A stretch of 64,000 nucleotides of DNA from Amoebidium appalachense (taxonomy: Eukaryota > Ichthyosporea), in the NCBI GenBank assembly GCA_963693365.1, contig CAVNZM010000011.1, positions 7,812,001 through 7,876,000 of the forward strand, given 5' to 3'. How positions within the stretch are numbered: position 1 is the first letter of the stretch; every line of letters starts with the position of its first letter. Below are positions 49,463 through 60,286 of this stretch, piece by piece. Made by a program: the position numbers and the translations under genes. Under the pieces are notes generated by a model that saw only the letters and a program-made list of their open reading frames with translations, was not told where the DNA came from and did not search any database.

Positions 49463-50797
49463 GGGCTGGGGGGGGGTCGAGGTGTAGTCATGGCAGTGGC
49501 AGGCCCCCACTGTTGTGAACCCCCGTCGTCAAAGGGCCTGGTGCTGAGGCCCCTTGGAGTGGCTGCCCTGGGCCTGGTGTTGAGGCCCTTTGGAGTGGCT
49601 GCCCGTAGTGTTGTTGAGTAGTGTTGTGGTGCCCAGTGCAGCAGTAGGCCTTAGTGCAGCAGTAACACCGCTGGGTAGGGCACGGTTGGGGCGGAGGCAT
49701 TCCCAAACCACCAGGACCTACGTAGTAGGAGTCTTTGTCGGGTAGAGGAATGGCCAGCAAGAGAGTCTGGAGGTGTACGCCACATGAGTCTGGAGGTGTT
49801 CGTCAGTGGCATGTTAGGTTTTGCTAGGAATTCTTTGTGGATGGGGCATGCTGAGTGTGGTTGTATGCATGGTGTCTGTTATTATGTCTGTTGCTATGTT
49901 CCACTCGATATAACATTGTGCCAGGGGCATGAGGTTTTGGGTGCAGGTTGTGGACGGGGGCAGAGGTGCATCTACATGGCAACGTCAGTGGCAGTTCATA
50001 TCCTTGTTTTGGGGTTGGGTTGGGTACTAACCATGCTGGGGTGGTGCATGGATGCATGTATATGGTTTATGTTTTATGTTAAATGTTGCTTCCTGCATGG
50101 GTAGCGGTAGTTGTAGTCGCTCAGCACATAACTTTATTTTGCTTTTAGGTAGTTTTTACTGAGGTGGAACTCAGTTATTTTCTGTGCGAAGGGGGAGTTG
50201 TCATGTGCTGAGCTGATTCGTATTAGTTTGCTTCTATATTTTGTGTTTTGGTGGGTGAATTTCGGGGTTTTCTTGCATAGTGATTCCAGGGTCTAATTGG
50301 AGTATAAGGAGATTATTCAGTGGTATGGGGGGAATCTGATGCAGCGGCGGCTGATTGTTTGGTGCGCGCGTGCATGCTCCACGCCTCTGCGTACTCTTCA
50401 TGTTAAATGTTGTATTGCTTCTTGCTGTGTGCTTGGCGAGACCCATGTTGCCTGCTCGCGTGTGTGTATGCTTATATGTATTGTGAGTAAACGTGTGTAC
50501 GTGTTGTAGTGCTGTAGGGGTGTCTGAGGTGGCGGTAGCCAATGGTGTGGAGTGCGTGTAGTCTGTGGGGGAGGGAGTGTTGTGATTGGCTGAATGTCAC
50601 TGTGGTATTTGTCCGGCCAGTGGGCCGTGTGTCTGTGAAGTGTCTCGCGGGGTCGCGGGCTTTTCGAAGTTCTTCTAAGAACACGTTTGGCTCGCTTCCC
50701 ACCCAACTCAAAGAAAAGTTTATACGTATACACAGTTTCAAGCCCCTTTAAGCGTGCAGTTAGTTAGAGTAGTTCGTATACACGCAAGGGCGTGGCA
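49463..50797. other. Spacer without recognised gene
   Basis: A ~35-bp unit (GAGGCCC(C/T)TTGGAGTGGCTGCC) is repeated twice near 49545-49605. Short open frames on both strands (for example 49784-50104) have no recognisable motif. A GT-rich stretch flanks the next array. Confidence 0.5.
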
Positions 50798-51815
50798 CGA
50801 CAGTTTGCTCCCACTGCCCGTTATCATCTGGGATGGTCTGGTTTACTCTCATATCTAATATGTCCAATCACTGACAGCGCGCACGCGCGGTGTGTGTGTG
50901 TGTGTGTGTGTGCGTGTGCGTGTGCGTGTGCGTGTGCGTGTGCGTGTGCGTGTGCGTGTGCGTGTGACTTAGTGTCCTGGCACTCTGGTTGGGACGGTGT
51001 GGTTTTCTCACACTGCCGGTCTCGATTGTGGGACGGTTTGGTTTCCTCTCACTGCCTGTTTTGGCTGTGACAGTTTGGTTTGCTACCAACCCCCTTTTCC
51101 TGCTGAAATGCTTGGTTTGCTCCCACTGCTTGTTTTGTCTATGACAGTTTGGTTTGCACTCATTGGCCGGTTCTGCTGGTACGATTTGGAAAGTTCTCTC
51201 TAACTACCCGTTTTGCTGGGACGGTTTGGTTTGCTGTTGCTGCCGGTTTTGATTATTGGACGGTTTGCTCAGGCTCACTGCCCATTTTCTGCTGGGATGG
51301 TCACAGTGGTTTACTCTCACTGCCTCTTTTGGCCGGGACGCTTTTATTTGCTCTCACTGCCCGTTTCGACTGGGACGGGGTTTGTTTAGTCTCACTGCCC
51401 GTTTTGACTGTAACGGTTTGGTTTATTAGTCTCACTGCCCGTTACCCTTGTGGGACGGTTTGGTTTGCCCTCAATGGCAGGTTCAGCTGGGACGGTTCGG
51501 TTGTTCTCATTTCCCGTTTTGGCTGGAACAGTTTGGTTTGCTGGGGCGGTTGTATTTCCTCTCACTGCCTTTTGTGGCTGGGGCAAGGGTTCGGTTTGGT
51601 ATTCCCTCCCATTTCAGCTGAACGGTTTTTAGTTTGTACCCACTGCCGGTTTCGCCTAGGACTGGTTGGTTTTCTCTGAATGCCTGTTTCACTTGAGACG
51701 GTCACTTTGTTTACCAGTCTTGATGCGCGTTTCGGCTGGGACGGTTAGGTTTAGCTGGGACGGTTTTCTTTGCTCTCGCTGCGCGTTTCGGGTGAGACGG
51801 TTCAAAGTTTACTAA
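50798..51815. repeat. Degenerate ~38-bp repeat array, block 3
   Basis: About 25 diverged units with the same core as blocks 1 and 2, interrupted at 50889-50965 by a (GT)n/(GTGC)n-type microsatellite. Confidence 0.88.
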
Positions 51816-51903
51816 GTAGTTTGCTCTCGCTGCAAGGCTTTGCTCATCCCCATATTGGTTCCGGTCTGAATTCAATTCTTTTAAGGGGACTGAACTCCCC
51901 CTT

Positions 51904-53981
51904 CTTATGCCAACGTCGTCTTTACCAGCCCCAGCAAGGGGATACATGAGCCGGTGCCTGTGGATCAATCTCACAAGCAGGCACAGGTGTGCTCCACAGG
52001 AGCAATGAAAAGAATGACAAATGTCATACAGAAACATGCTCCAAAAACGTAGCCTAGTGCCTAAATAGGCAAGGATGTGGTGGGTGAGCAAAAACTTAGC
52101 TAAAAAATTGGGCCTAAAGAGACCTAAACGCGCTCAGTAGCGCCGCAACTGACCTGCCTGGGGCCGCGCAAGCTCATTAAATAGCGCGGCCTACATTTTT
52201 GCCTATGGAAATATGAAGAAATGACTTAGAATTTATCAAATCCATGAAATCTACCAAAATGGAATTTTTGCTTCACATCAACCATTCACAAGTGGCTAAA
52301 ACCTATTAGATCACAAAGACAAAATCAATTGCCGCCCATTTCGGACTAGATATAACTCACACTCATCAATATATCCATGGATATATGGCATATCCCACAG
52401 AACATAAAAACAGTTACAGCTCCCTAAATAAAAATGCTAGCAGCCTGAAACTTTGCACACACATCAAACACACCAAGGCCTACAACATGCTACTACTACA
52501 AATTCTACAGCACACTCGCAACATACAATTTCACTCCAACGGGCCTATCAATTCTCCTGCAAAGAAAACACGTTTACAAACTAAATATTGATGGCCACAG
52601 GCTTGTCCGTCCATTGGGAACAGAATGTGCCGGACAAATGCGGCGGAGCTCCGCAGCCAAGGGTGGTGAATTCTTGAGAAGACCACCAGCGGGCGAAGAC
52701 AAAAACGGGAGCAGCACAGGAGACACGTACTGCAACAAGTCGACCGTGGCCCCTACCTACCCCAGGGGTTGGAAGAGCGGCATTGGCAGCTGTAAGGGGC
52801 AAACAACCTGTAAGGACAGGATATGGCGAGGGGAGTGCGGCCAAGAGGCTACTCGTTGGCTGAGCATCATAGACACCCGTGCGTATAGCGTCATGGCTTG
52901 CCCTCAGGAAAAAGGTCCAGAAGCCTTGGTGGTGACTATTCACCGACCGAGGCGGAAAATAGAAAGGGCCACCTGCCCACAACTCATTGAGGGAGCAAAT
53001 ACAGCGGTTAGCCAGCGTGACAGCAGACAAGTCGGCGAGACAAACACTGCCGACGGCGCTGGCTGCCAAGGGGGCCGGCTGCTGGGTCGCGACGAGTAGG
53101 GAGAGGAATGGGTGGGATGGGGAAAAAATCAGAGGCGGCAAGGGACAGACGTGGCATAGAACGAGCTTCCATTGAAATTACTAGGGCCATAACCAACGAC
53201 AACAAAAGGCACGGGCGGAAGCACTGCAAACAGAAAGACAAAGGGCCGTGCGCAGGCCCCAACCAAGCTACTTAAGCTGGAGGGTCCGTGGCCCGCGGGG
53301 GGCCAGGACCAAGACAAGATGCCCGCGATAATGGGCGGGTAGGCGAGCGACCCACGGGTGGAGGACGAAACAGCGCCACCAAGGCATCGCGGAAAGAAAG
53401 GGAACGGCATGGTGGCGGCAGGGCTACGCCAGAGGCTTGGGTGGCGCAACGCAAAAAGGGCACCAAAGATGAAAAAAACAAGTGGTGGTAGGGCACAACC
53501 GTAGGTCGAAAGGGCATAAAATAAAACACGGCCACTCAGTGAAGGTGTGTAGGCAGGCGCGGCCACTGTATTGCAAAAACTTGATCACAGACAGTAGCCT
53601 AAAAAGGCACTACTAAACCGTTAATGGGCAGCCTAAAGATGCCTGACCTACACTATGCTAATGAGCACAGCAACTTAGACGCACACAGCAGCCGAAAAGG
53701 CTCCAAGCCAAAGCATCGACATGCAAAAACTATTGCGGGCTGGATCACCTCATGACTATGATCCAACCAAAACGTCTACATATGTAGGAACACATTCCTC
53801 TACATACTTTCACCAATAAACACCTAAACCTACCAATGTATAGACCAGCATATGTACATCACCAAATTTTCACAACCACTATCACCTACAGTGTATATCT
53901 CGCACACAGAGTCCTGTTACTCTGTATCCGGTGCTGTCCAATGCTTTTGCAAAGAAAAAACCTTTACAAACTAATCATTGC
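51904..53981 (-). mobile_element. Internally deleted tyrosine-recombinase retroelement (copy 2)
   Basis: The right terminal unit is intact: a 94-bp B repeat (51904-51997), a spacer, then an A repeat (52088-52589) ending AATATT. It is joined directly to a decayed start of the RT frame. The far end (about 53570-53981) is only weakly similar to A but ends GCAAAGAAAAAACCTTTACA, like the A terminus. The rest of RT-RNase H, the recombinase gene and the internal B repeat are missing. This is either a deletion derivative or a related non-autonomous subfamily. Confidence 0.75.
52600..53141 (-). pseudogene. Fragment of the retroelement RT frame (N-terminal part)
   Basis: The open frame shares VTLANRCICSLNELWAGGP, then ASHDAIRTGVYDAQPTSS and GCLPLTAANAALPTPGVG, with the N-terminal part of the intact RT-RNase H protein at 57.1-59.15 kb. 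The similarity then shifts frame and ends at the A repeat near 52590. No catalytic motif remains. Confidence 0.8.
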
Positions 53982-55085
53982 TTGGACTGCCTTATACCTG
54001 GTGGTAGAGGAAACGTTTGACGGTAGGTGTTGCTGGAAAACGGCAGCTTAGAATATGTGCTGTATGGTTTCACTGCATTATGGTTTCACTGGCGCTTTTC
54101 GTGCATGCTGGCACGTCCAGACTCAGTGCCCTCTTGCCTATGTACGAGTAAATCGACGCTGGCCGAGGGCACGAGACAAGATAACACTTGATCCCGAGTC
54201 ACATAATAATCACTCGATTGGGCAATCTTTACGTCACCGGCACCAATCGAACGACTGGCGGATAGGGACATTCATTTACCATATGAGGCTATTTCTTAAG
54301 GTGAAGTCCAGGGTGATGTTTTGGGTGCCGCGAGATTGATCATCGATCCCCACATTCCTTGAATTCGTGTCGCTGGTGAGCCCATTTGTGTAAATTGATC
54401 CAAAAAACCCCACAATCTAAATTTGCAAATCGCGATTTCTGCGCCAGGGAACCGGTTAACCCCCCTTCATTTTGCACTTTAATAAGGAAAACCATTCATT
54501 TTGGTCTGATGACCTGGGGATCTCCAGGGTCCAATTGGGTCCTCTGGGAGTTAGTTTTCAGACTCATAAGTAAACACTGTCTTTGAACTAAAGACATATA
54601 GAGAGACCCAAATTCAAGTTTTTTTGTATTAGACGTTAGTATACCAAATAAAAACATTTACTCTTATTTCTGAAATTTCAGGGGGTAATGACCGGCTCGT
54701 TTGCCCAAGACGTGACATGAGACTTTTATAAAACGACCGCTAATGCGTGGTCTGGCTGTGGCCGGTATAGTTTTGGGAGATCTTCTTATCAAAGTCCAGG
54801 GAGAATTGATCCTCAAATCAACGATCAGAATCCTATTGGAATGAGCGCGCACGCACCGCACTCCTGTTGGTCATCTAAAATATGCCTTCAGACACAGCGG
54901 TTTTGGAGTAAGTACAACAACATATAAATAAGTAATGTAGTTATCTTCAAAGCACATTTTTATGTAAAATATATTTAATAAAGCAAACAAAACGAGTGAA
55001 ATACTTTGACATGCTGGAGGAACCAAGGCAAATAACACCACCTATTGGATAAAAATCAGGTTCTGCTTTAGTTGTAATCGATTTT
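53982..55085. other. Spacer without recognised gene
   Basis: AT-richer sequence with no coding signal, tandem repeat or terminal repeat that I can identify. Short frames here lack motifs. Confidence 0.5.
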
Positions 55086-55401
55086 CTTATGCCAACGTCG
55101 TCTTTACCAGCCCCAGCAAGCGATACATGAGCCGGTCGCTGCCTGTGGATCAATCTCACAAGCAGGCACAGGTGTGCTCCACAGGAGCAATGAAAAGAAT
55201 GACAAAAGTCACACAGAAACCTAGCCTAGTGCCTAAATAGGCAAAGGGTGTGGTGAGTGGGCAAAAACTTAGCTAAAAAATTGGGCCTAAAGAGACCTAA
55301 ACACGCTCACTAGCGCCGCAACTGACCTCCCTGGGGCCGCGCAAGCTCAATATATAGCGCTGCCCACATTTTTGCCTATGGAAATATGAAGAAATGACTT
55401 A
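55086..55401 (-). repeat. Partial terminal unit (B repeat plus truncated A) of the same retroelement family
   Basis: A B repeat with small indels (55086-55180) and the outer part of an A repeat (about 55260-55401) stop at GAAATGACTTA, exactly where the B2 repeat of the complete element begins. Confidence 0.85.
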
Positions 55402-56194
55402 TTCTTATGCCAACGTCGTCTTTACCAGCCCCAGCAAGGGGATACATGAGCCGGTGCCTGTGGATCAATCTCACAAGCAGGCACAGGTGTGCTCCACAGG
55501 AGCAATGAAAAGAATGACAAATGTCATACAGAAACATGCTCAAAAAACGTAGCCTAGTGCCTAAATAGGCAAAGGGTGTGGTGGGTGGGCAAAAACTTAG
55601 CTAAAAAATTGGGCCTAAAGAGACCTAAACGCGCTCAGTAGCGCCGCAACTCACCTCCCTGGGGCCGCGCAAGCTCATTATAGAGCGCGGCCCACATTTT
55701 TGCCTATGGAAATATGAAGAAATGACTTAGAACCTATCAAATCCATGAAATCTACCAAAATGGAATTTTTGCTGCACATCAACCAATGAAAAATTTTCAC
55801 AAGTGGCTAAAACCCCTAGATCATAAAGACCAAATCGATTGCCGCCCATTTTGGACTAGATATAACTCAAACTCATCAATATATCCATATGGCATATCCC
55901 ACAGAACATAAAAACAGCTACAGCTCCCTAAATAAAAATGCTAGCAGCCTGAAACTTTGCACACACATCAAACACACCATGGCCTACAGCATTATACTAC
56001 CACGAAGTTTACAGCACACTCGCAACACACAATTTTACTCCAACGGGGCTATCTAATTCTCCTGCAAAGAAAACACGTTTACAAACTTAATATTCTTATG
56101 CCAACGTCGTCTTTACCAGCCCCAGCAAGGGGATACATGAGCCGGTGCGTGTGGATCAATCTCACAAGCAGGCACAGGTGTGCTCCACCACTCC

Positions 56195-57211
56195 CTACCT
56201 GGCACGGGAAGGAACGAACCATGCCGTGGGTGACTGACGCAGCGCTGCAGCCCGGGCAAGGAGCGACGCAGGCACGCGAATAGAAAGAACAAGAGACTGG
56301 CCGGCCTGCACATACCGGCGGAGGGAGGCATGCGATCTCCATCGACCACGCAGAGCAATCGTCTCTACTGAAACACCCCTGACATAGTGTCTCGAGGCAC
56401 CACCATGGCGAAGACTGTGAAGATGGAACCCATACTCGTTGAGGCCGAGGGAGTCACATGCCGCGTGGAACTTGGCACGCAGAACATCATACGAGAAAGG
56501 AAACAGCCGCGCAGAAGGGGGGGCGCCACGGAACCAGAAAGACAGGATGGCCAACAGGGACGGATCGGTGATGGGGACAAACTGATTTGGACCGGTCTTG
56601 GTGTCGGCCAGGCGGATGCCGCCTGTACCGGGTGGCATGTCGTGGGGAACGGGGTCGTCGGGCAAAATAAGATCCGCACGGGTGAGCATAAGCAGCTCAC
56701 TGACACGAAAATAACACTCAAATCCGAGCAAAACAGCAATACCAAACAATGGGCCAATTATGGAATACAAATGATGGCCAATGACAAGGACCAATGAAAA
56801 CGGAAGCGGGGGCGTGGTCTTTGCTGGAACAAGCCGGTTCCAGCCCTGCAGGCTCCGTTGGGCGGCCTGCAGGTGTGGACCCAGGCGTGGCATGAAATGC
56901 TTGATGCCGGCAGCTGTGTTGACACAGCGCTGACGCTGGCCACGCGATGGATCAATGGCATAACACTCCTCAAAATACTCCACCAGGAGGTCGTCCAGTT
57001 CGGCGGGGGACTTGGTGTCGGTACCAGGGGGCAACCAATCCAGGAACTCAACAACAGCATCCCGGTAGGCCTTGAGGGTTGGGGGCTTTATGGCCTGGTC
57101 AGCCAGAAAACCGCGAGGGACCATCTGCAGGATTGTGGGCTGACGGCAGCCACACACAATACAAACGAATGTCGAGGGCAAGCGTGTAGGCAGCCACCTG
57201 GCGGCATACAC
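56195..57211 (-). CDS. Tyrosine recombinase of the retroelement
   Basis: The 338-codon frame overlaps the end of the RT-RNase H frame by about 110 nt in another phase. The likely functional start is a Met near residue 30 (MVPRGFLADQAI). An N-terminal SAM-like core-binding region (TLKAYRDAVVEFLDWL) is followed by the catalytic domain: Arg in YFRVSELLML, the His-X-X-Arg box HSLRHGGAS, GRWRSH, and the nucleophile in LRRYVQAG. All residues of the R-H-R-H/W-Y set are present. The enzyme would join the circular cDNA to the chromosome through a 3'-phosphotyrosine intermediate. The frame stops just before the B1 repeat. Confidence 0.93.
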   Translation of the reverse strand: MYAARWLPTRLPSTFVCIVCGCRQPTILQMVPRGFLADQAIKPPTLKAYRDAVVEFLDWLPPGTDTKSPAELDDLLVEYFEECYAIDPSRGQRQRCVNTAAGIKHFMPRLGPHLQAAQRSLQGWNRLVPAKTTPPLPFSLVLVIGHHLYSIIGPLFGIAVLLGFECYFRVSELLMLTRADLILPDDPVPHDMPPGTGGIRLADTKTGPNQFVPITDPSLLAILSFWFRGAPPSARLFPFSYDVLRAKFHAACDSLGLNEYGFHLHSLRHGGASRHYVRGVSVETIALRGRWRSHASLRRYVQAGQSLVLSIRVPASLLARAAALRQSPTAWFVPSRAR

Positions 57212-59153
57212 GGTTCAGGCGTCGGGAGGCTGAACGACCCTTAGCAACAGCCCCAAGCAGCGCCGTCGAATCAAGGCCCCAAAGGTAGCGGGAGCCCCGG
57301 GCAGCCGTAGACCGACCTAATCGACGAAGCCCCAGGAGCAAGGCTTCTCCCTCCAGAATGTTGATGTGGTCGGAGTGGCGCCAACGATGACTGATGTTGG
57401 TGGTCCATCGGCCACCAACAGCTGCCAGGATAGGTGCCGGGGGGGCGGACGGGCTTGGCTCGTGCACAGGACCAGACAGCTGGCTGTAGTGGCCACGCCG
57501 GTTGCAGTGAGGCAGCACTTCGCGGAGAAGCGTTGCTGGAAGCACCCGGGACACCACTGCACCACCCAACAAGGAAGCATCAGTGCAGAACATGGTGCTA
57601 GCAAACCCAGAACGCAAATCACAACGCATCAAAGGGGCCAAAGCACACATCGCCTGAAGCTCCCACACCACGGGCGGGGGAAGGGGCTGTTCCCGACCCC
57701 CCAGCTGCTCCACAAAACTGTAGACGGCACTCAGAACCGACAAAAGCGGCCGCTGCAGCAGTGCCGCCCACACCCAACCACCAAGCAACTGCTGCAAACG
57801 GAGCTGCGTGACGACACCACGACGCAACACGGCCTGGGTTTCCGCCACCAGACGGCACAAGGAAGCGCCAGACGGGCGCAATATCCCAGAGCGATGCTTT
57901 TCCAGGCCTAGCAGCACCATAGAGGACGACGAACCAGCAGCCACATCCTTCTTGACATTGGAGGGAAGACCAGCCGGGCCGGTGACGCCATGATACGATT
58001 CACGCTGACGATTGATGGCGGTGGCATCTGTGCCGACCCAGCCACAGTCGTCCACATACAGGGCATGCTGCGTGGCCTCCACAGGCCGCAGCACTATCGC
58101 ACAGAGGCGCTCAATGCGGGGCATGCCGGCTCGGTCAGCCAACTGCCCATGGACGTCTTGAGCCACAAGCACAGAATGCACCCAGCCCATGGGCACGGTC
58201 TTAAGGGCCGGGTACACAAGCCGGTCGGGCCCAGAAATGCCAACAGCCTCCGAAGACACAGGCGGCAAGCCGAAGTACCGCCACAGCCACTCGGGGGCAA
58301 GAAGACGATGGAACTGGTTGTCCATGTCCGACTTGCCAAAATAGAGGCAATCCTCAGGCCCCAGCAACAGATCGGCAAAATCGGCAGGGTTGGGCAGGTG
58401 CACCTGGAGGGCAGGATGATCACGGGCAAAGAACAGGTTGCCACGGCGGCCGTCAAAAATGACGCGGGCTCTGGTGTCTTTGGGGACCCCAAACAGCCCA
58501 TTGATGGCCAGTGGTTTTTCCTTCGCCTCGAAATAGTGCACCATGCCGCAGTCTTGAAGCCGAAGAAGCAGGGGACCGTATTCCCCACTGGGAACGTGAT
58601 GCGCCGGTCGGATGCGGCGCAGCTCTGCAGGCGTCGGCGGAACAGGCTTGAGAAGGCCGCCGTCGCAGTTGGCCAAAAACGGCTGCAGCGTAGGAGACAA
58701 AAACTGCAACACGTCCACTGTGGCTCCAACCCCAGGGGGTGGCAAAGCGGCATTTGCCGCCGTGAGAGGTAGCCATCCTGTCAATACAGGGTAGGCCGCG
58801 GGGAACGCAGCCAAGACACTACTCGCAGGCTGAGCGTCGTAGACACCCGCGCGTATAGCATCGTAGCTGGCCCTAAGGACAAAGGTCCACAGGGCATGGT
58901 GGTGACTGTTCACCAACCGGGTCGGGAATGGGCAAGGGCCGCCTGCCCACAGCTTGTTGAGGGCACCAAGACAACGGTTAGCCAAGGTAACCCCCTTCAG
59001 GCGGTGAGACAGACGTTGCCGACGGCGTTGACTCCGTAGACGGGCTTGTCCAGAACGGTCCGGCACAGGAATGGCCGGAACAGGAAACAAATCAGAGGCG
59101 GCAAAGACATGACGTGGCATAGCTGTGGAATCCTTAGAAAAATTAGGGGGCAT
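57099..59153 (-). CDS. Reverse transcriptase-RNase H of the retroelement
   Basis: The frame has 684 codons. After an Arg-rich N-terminal region come RT motifs in order: RVIFDGRRGN, the motif A block FGKSDMDNQFHRL with catalytic Asp, motif B VPMGWVHSVL, motif C ALYVDDCG with the catalytic Asp pair, and GLPSNVKKDV. The C-terminal ~170 residues form an RNase H domain of the DIRS/gypsy type: HINILEGEALLLG (Glu), LWGLDSTALLGAV (Asp) and WLPSAHNPADGPSR (Asp). The protein would copy the element RNA and remove the RNA strand. No internal stops or frame shifts are present. It starts about 77 nt after the Gag-like frame ends. Confidence 0.95.
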   Translation of the reverse strand: MPPNFSKDSTAMPRHVFAASDLFPVPAIPVPDRSGQARLRSQRRRQRLSHRLKGVTLANRCLGALNKLWAGGPCPFPTRLVNSHHHALWTFVLRASYDAIRAGVYDAQPASSVLAAFPAAYPVLTGWLPLTAANAALPPPGVGATVDVLQFLSPTLQPFLANCDGGLLKPVPPTPAELRRIRPAHHVPSGEYGPLLLRLQDCGMVHYFEAKEKPLAINGLFGVPKDTRARVIFDGRRGNLFFARDHPALQVHLPNPADFADLLLGPEDCLYFGKSDMDNQFHRLLAPEWLWRYFGLPPVSSEAVGISGPDRLVYPALKTVPMGWVHSVLVAQDVHGQLADRAGMPRIERLCAIVLRPVEATQHALYVDDCGWVGTDATAINRQRESYHGVTGPAGLPSNVKKDVAAGSSSSMVLLGLEKHRSGILRPSGASLCRLVAETQAVLRRGVVTQLRLQQLLGGWVWAALLQRPLLSVLSAVYSFVEQLGGREQPLPPPVVWELQAMCALAPLMRCDLRSGFASTMFCTDASLLGGAVVSRVLPATLLREVLPHCNRRGHYSQLSGPVHEPSPSAPPAPILAAVGGRWTTNISHRWRHSDHINILEGEALLLGLRRLGRSTAARGSRYLWGLDSTALLGAVAKGRSASRRLNRVCRQVAAYTLALDIRLYCVWLPSAHNPADGPSRFSG

Positions 59154-59230
59154 ATTGAATCAAGGGCACGTGGCAGGAAGCCACAAGAAAATAATATACA
59201 GAACCGCGTGCCGAACCCCCAAAGGGCCGT

Positions 59231-60286
59231 TTAGGCCCTGTGGCCACCGGTCCCCGGAGGGGTCGATGGACCGGCTCCGGATGGGCCACTGCCGGGACCG
59301 CGCCGAGCCCGGGTGACTTCGGCGAGGGTCTTGGCTTGACGAACAGCCCGGGTGGCCAAGGCAGGGGGCAGGGGCAGGCTGCGCGCAGGGAGCTCCTCAA
59401 ACTGCTCTGCAACAGCCCAGTCCCCGTTGGACTGATCAGCAGTCTGCACAGCCAGCAGACGGCGCACACCAACTTCCACAGCAGGTGACTCCTTGCGGGC
59501 CTTAGGGTCGGCGGCCAGCAGCAGATCCAGCATACGGGCAAGCGTCAGAGCCTCCCGTTTGTTGCGGTAGCTGACCCAATCCGCCGCGTGGACAGCCGCA
59601 GTGACCGAGGCCTGGTCAGCCAAGGTGCTCTTGAGGTAGGAAGGGGCCAGACGTTCTTTGACGCGCAGGTTGACTTTGGCGCCGCTGGAGAGCAGATAAC
59701 GGCTGGGGGTGGGTTTGGAACGGCCAGAGGAACGACGGCGGCGAGAGGAACGACCGTAGCCACTGCTGCTGGAATCAGAATCCTCACTCGACGATGGGGT
59801 GTCTTCACTGCCGGTGTCGTACGCATAGACAGGCTCCTTGCCCTTTGCCCGCGCAGACAGCGTGCTCAGCAGGCCGCCGGCAGAGGGCTTCTTGGGGCGA
59901 CCAGACTGGGCAACAGAGAGGGCTTGCACTTGGGCAGAAAGCGCCTGCAGCTGCTCTTGGACGTCTACACCGTCAGAACGCCGCTGGGGAGAGGGCGACC
60001 CAGGTGGGGGGGAGGCACGGCCGCTGCGAGGAGTGCGACAGAGCAAGTGCAGCTGGTCGGTGACTTTCCAACCGACCATCTCAGGGTCATCAAAAGCCAC
60101 CGAGCGCGCCTTGAGGGCTGAAACCACACTGTTGACGGTTTCTGCCGGCAGGCTGTTCCAGGGGAGGGCGTTGGACTGCAAAACGGCCAGACTTTTGAGA
60201 CTTGCGTCGTCCGCATCGGTAGAGATCTCCAAAAGCTTTTCGAGGAGAGCGGCCCCCTTGGCGACCAGAGCAGGAGGAGGGGCCAT
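59231..60286 (-). CDS. Gag-like protein of the retroelement
   Basis: The frame is open from an upstream start at 60415, but the better start is ATG 60286 (MAPPPALVAKGAALLEKLLE). It sits in a plausible context, and the following sequence is conserved in copy 3. The ~351-residue product has a helical N-terminal part, a Ser/Asp-rich acidic linker (EDTPSSSEDSDSSSSG) followed by an Arg/Ser basic patch (RRRRSSGRSK), and a C-terminal helical region. No zinc knuckle is seen. Position and composition suggest the nucleic-acid-binding structural protein of the element. Function is inferred from position only. Confidence 0.75.
   Translation of the reverse strand: MAPPPALVAKGAALLEKLLEISTDADDASLKSLAVLQSNALPWNSLPAETVNSVVSALKARSVAFDDPEMVGWKVTDQLHLLCRTPRSGRASPPPGSPSPQRRSDGVDVQEQLQALSAQVQALSVAQSGRPKKPSAGGLLSTLSARAKGKEPVYAYDTGSEDTPSSSEDSDSSSSGYGRSSRRRRSSGRSKPTPSRYLLSSGAKVNLRVKERLAPSYLKSTLADQASVTAAVHAADWVSYRNKREALTLARMLDLLLAADPKARKESPAVEVGVRRLLAVQTADQSNGDWAVAEQFEELPARSLPLPPALATRAVRQAKTLAEVTRARRGPGSGPSGAGPSTPPGTGGHRA

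Noticed and set aside
49784-50104. 106-codon plus-strand frame as a host gene
   Set aside because: Low-complexity composition, no motif, no splice or start context.
53129-53566. 145-codon minus-strand frame as the Gag gene of copy 2
   Set aside because: I see no residue-level similarity to the Gag-like protein of the complete copy, so no function is assigned.
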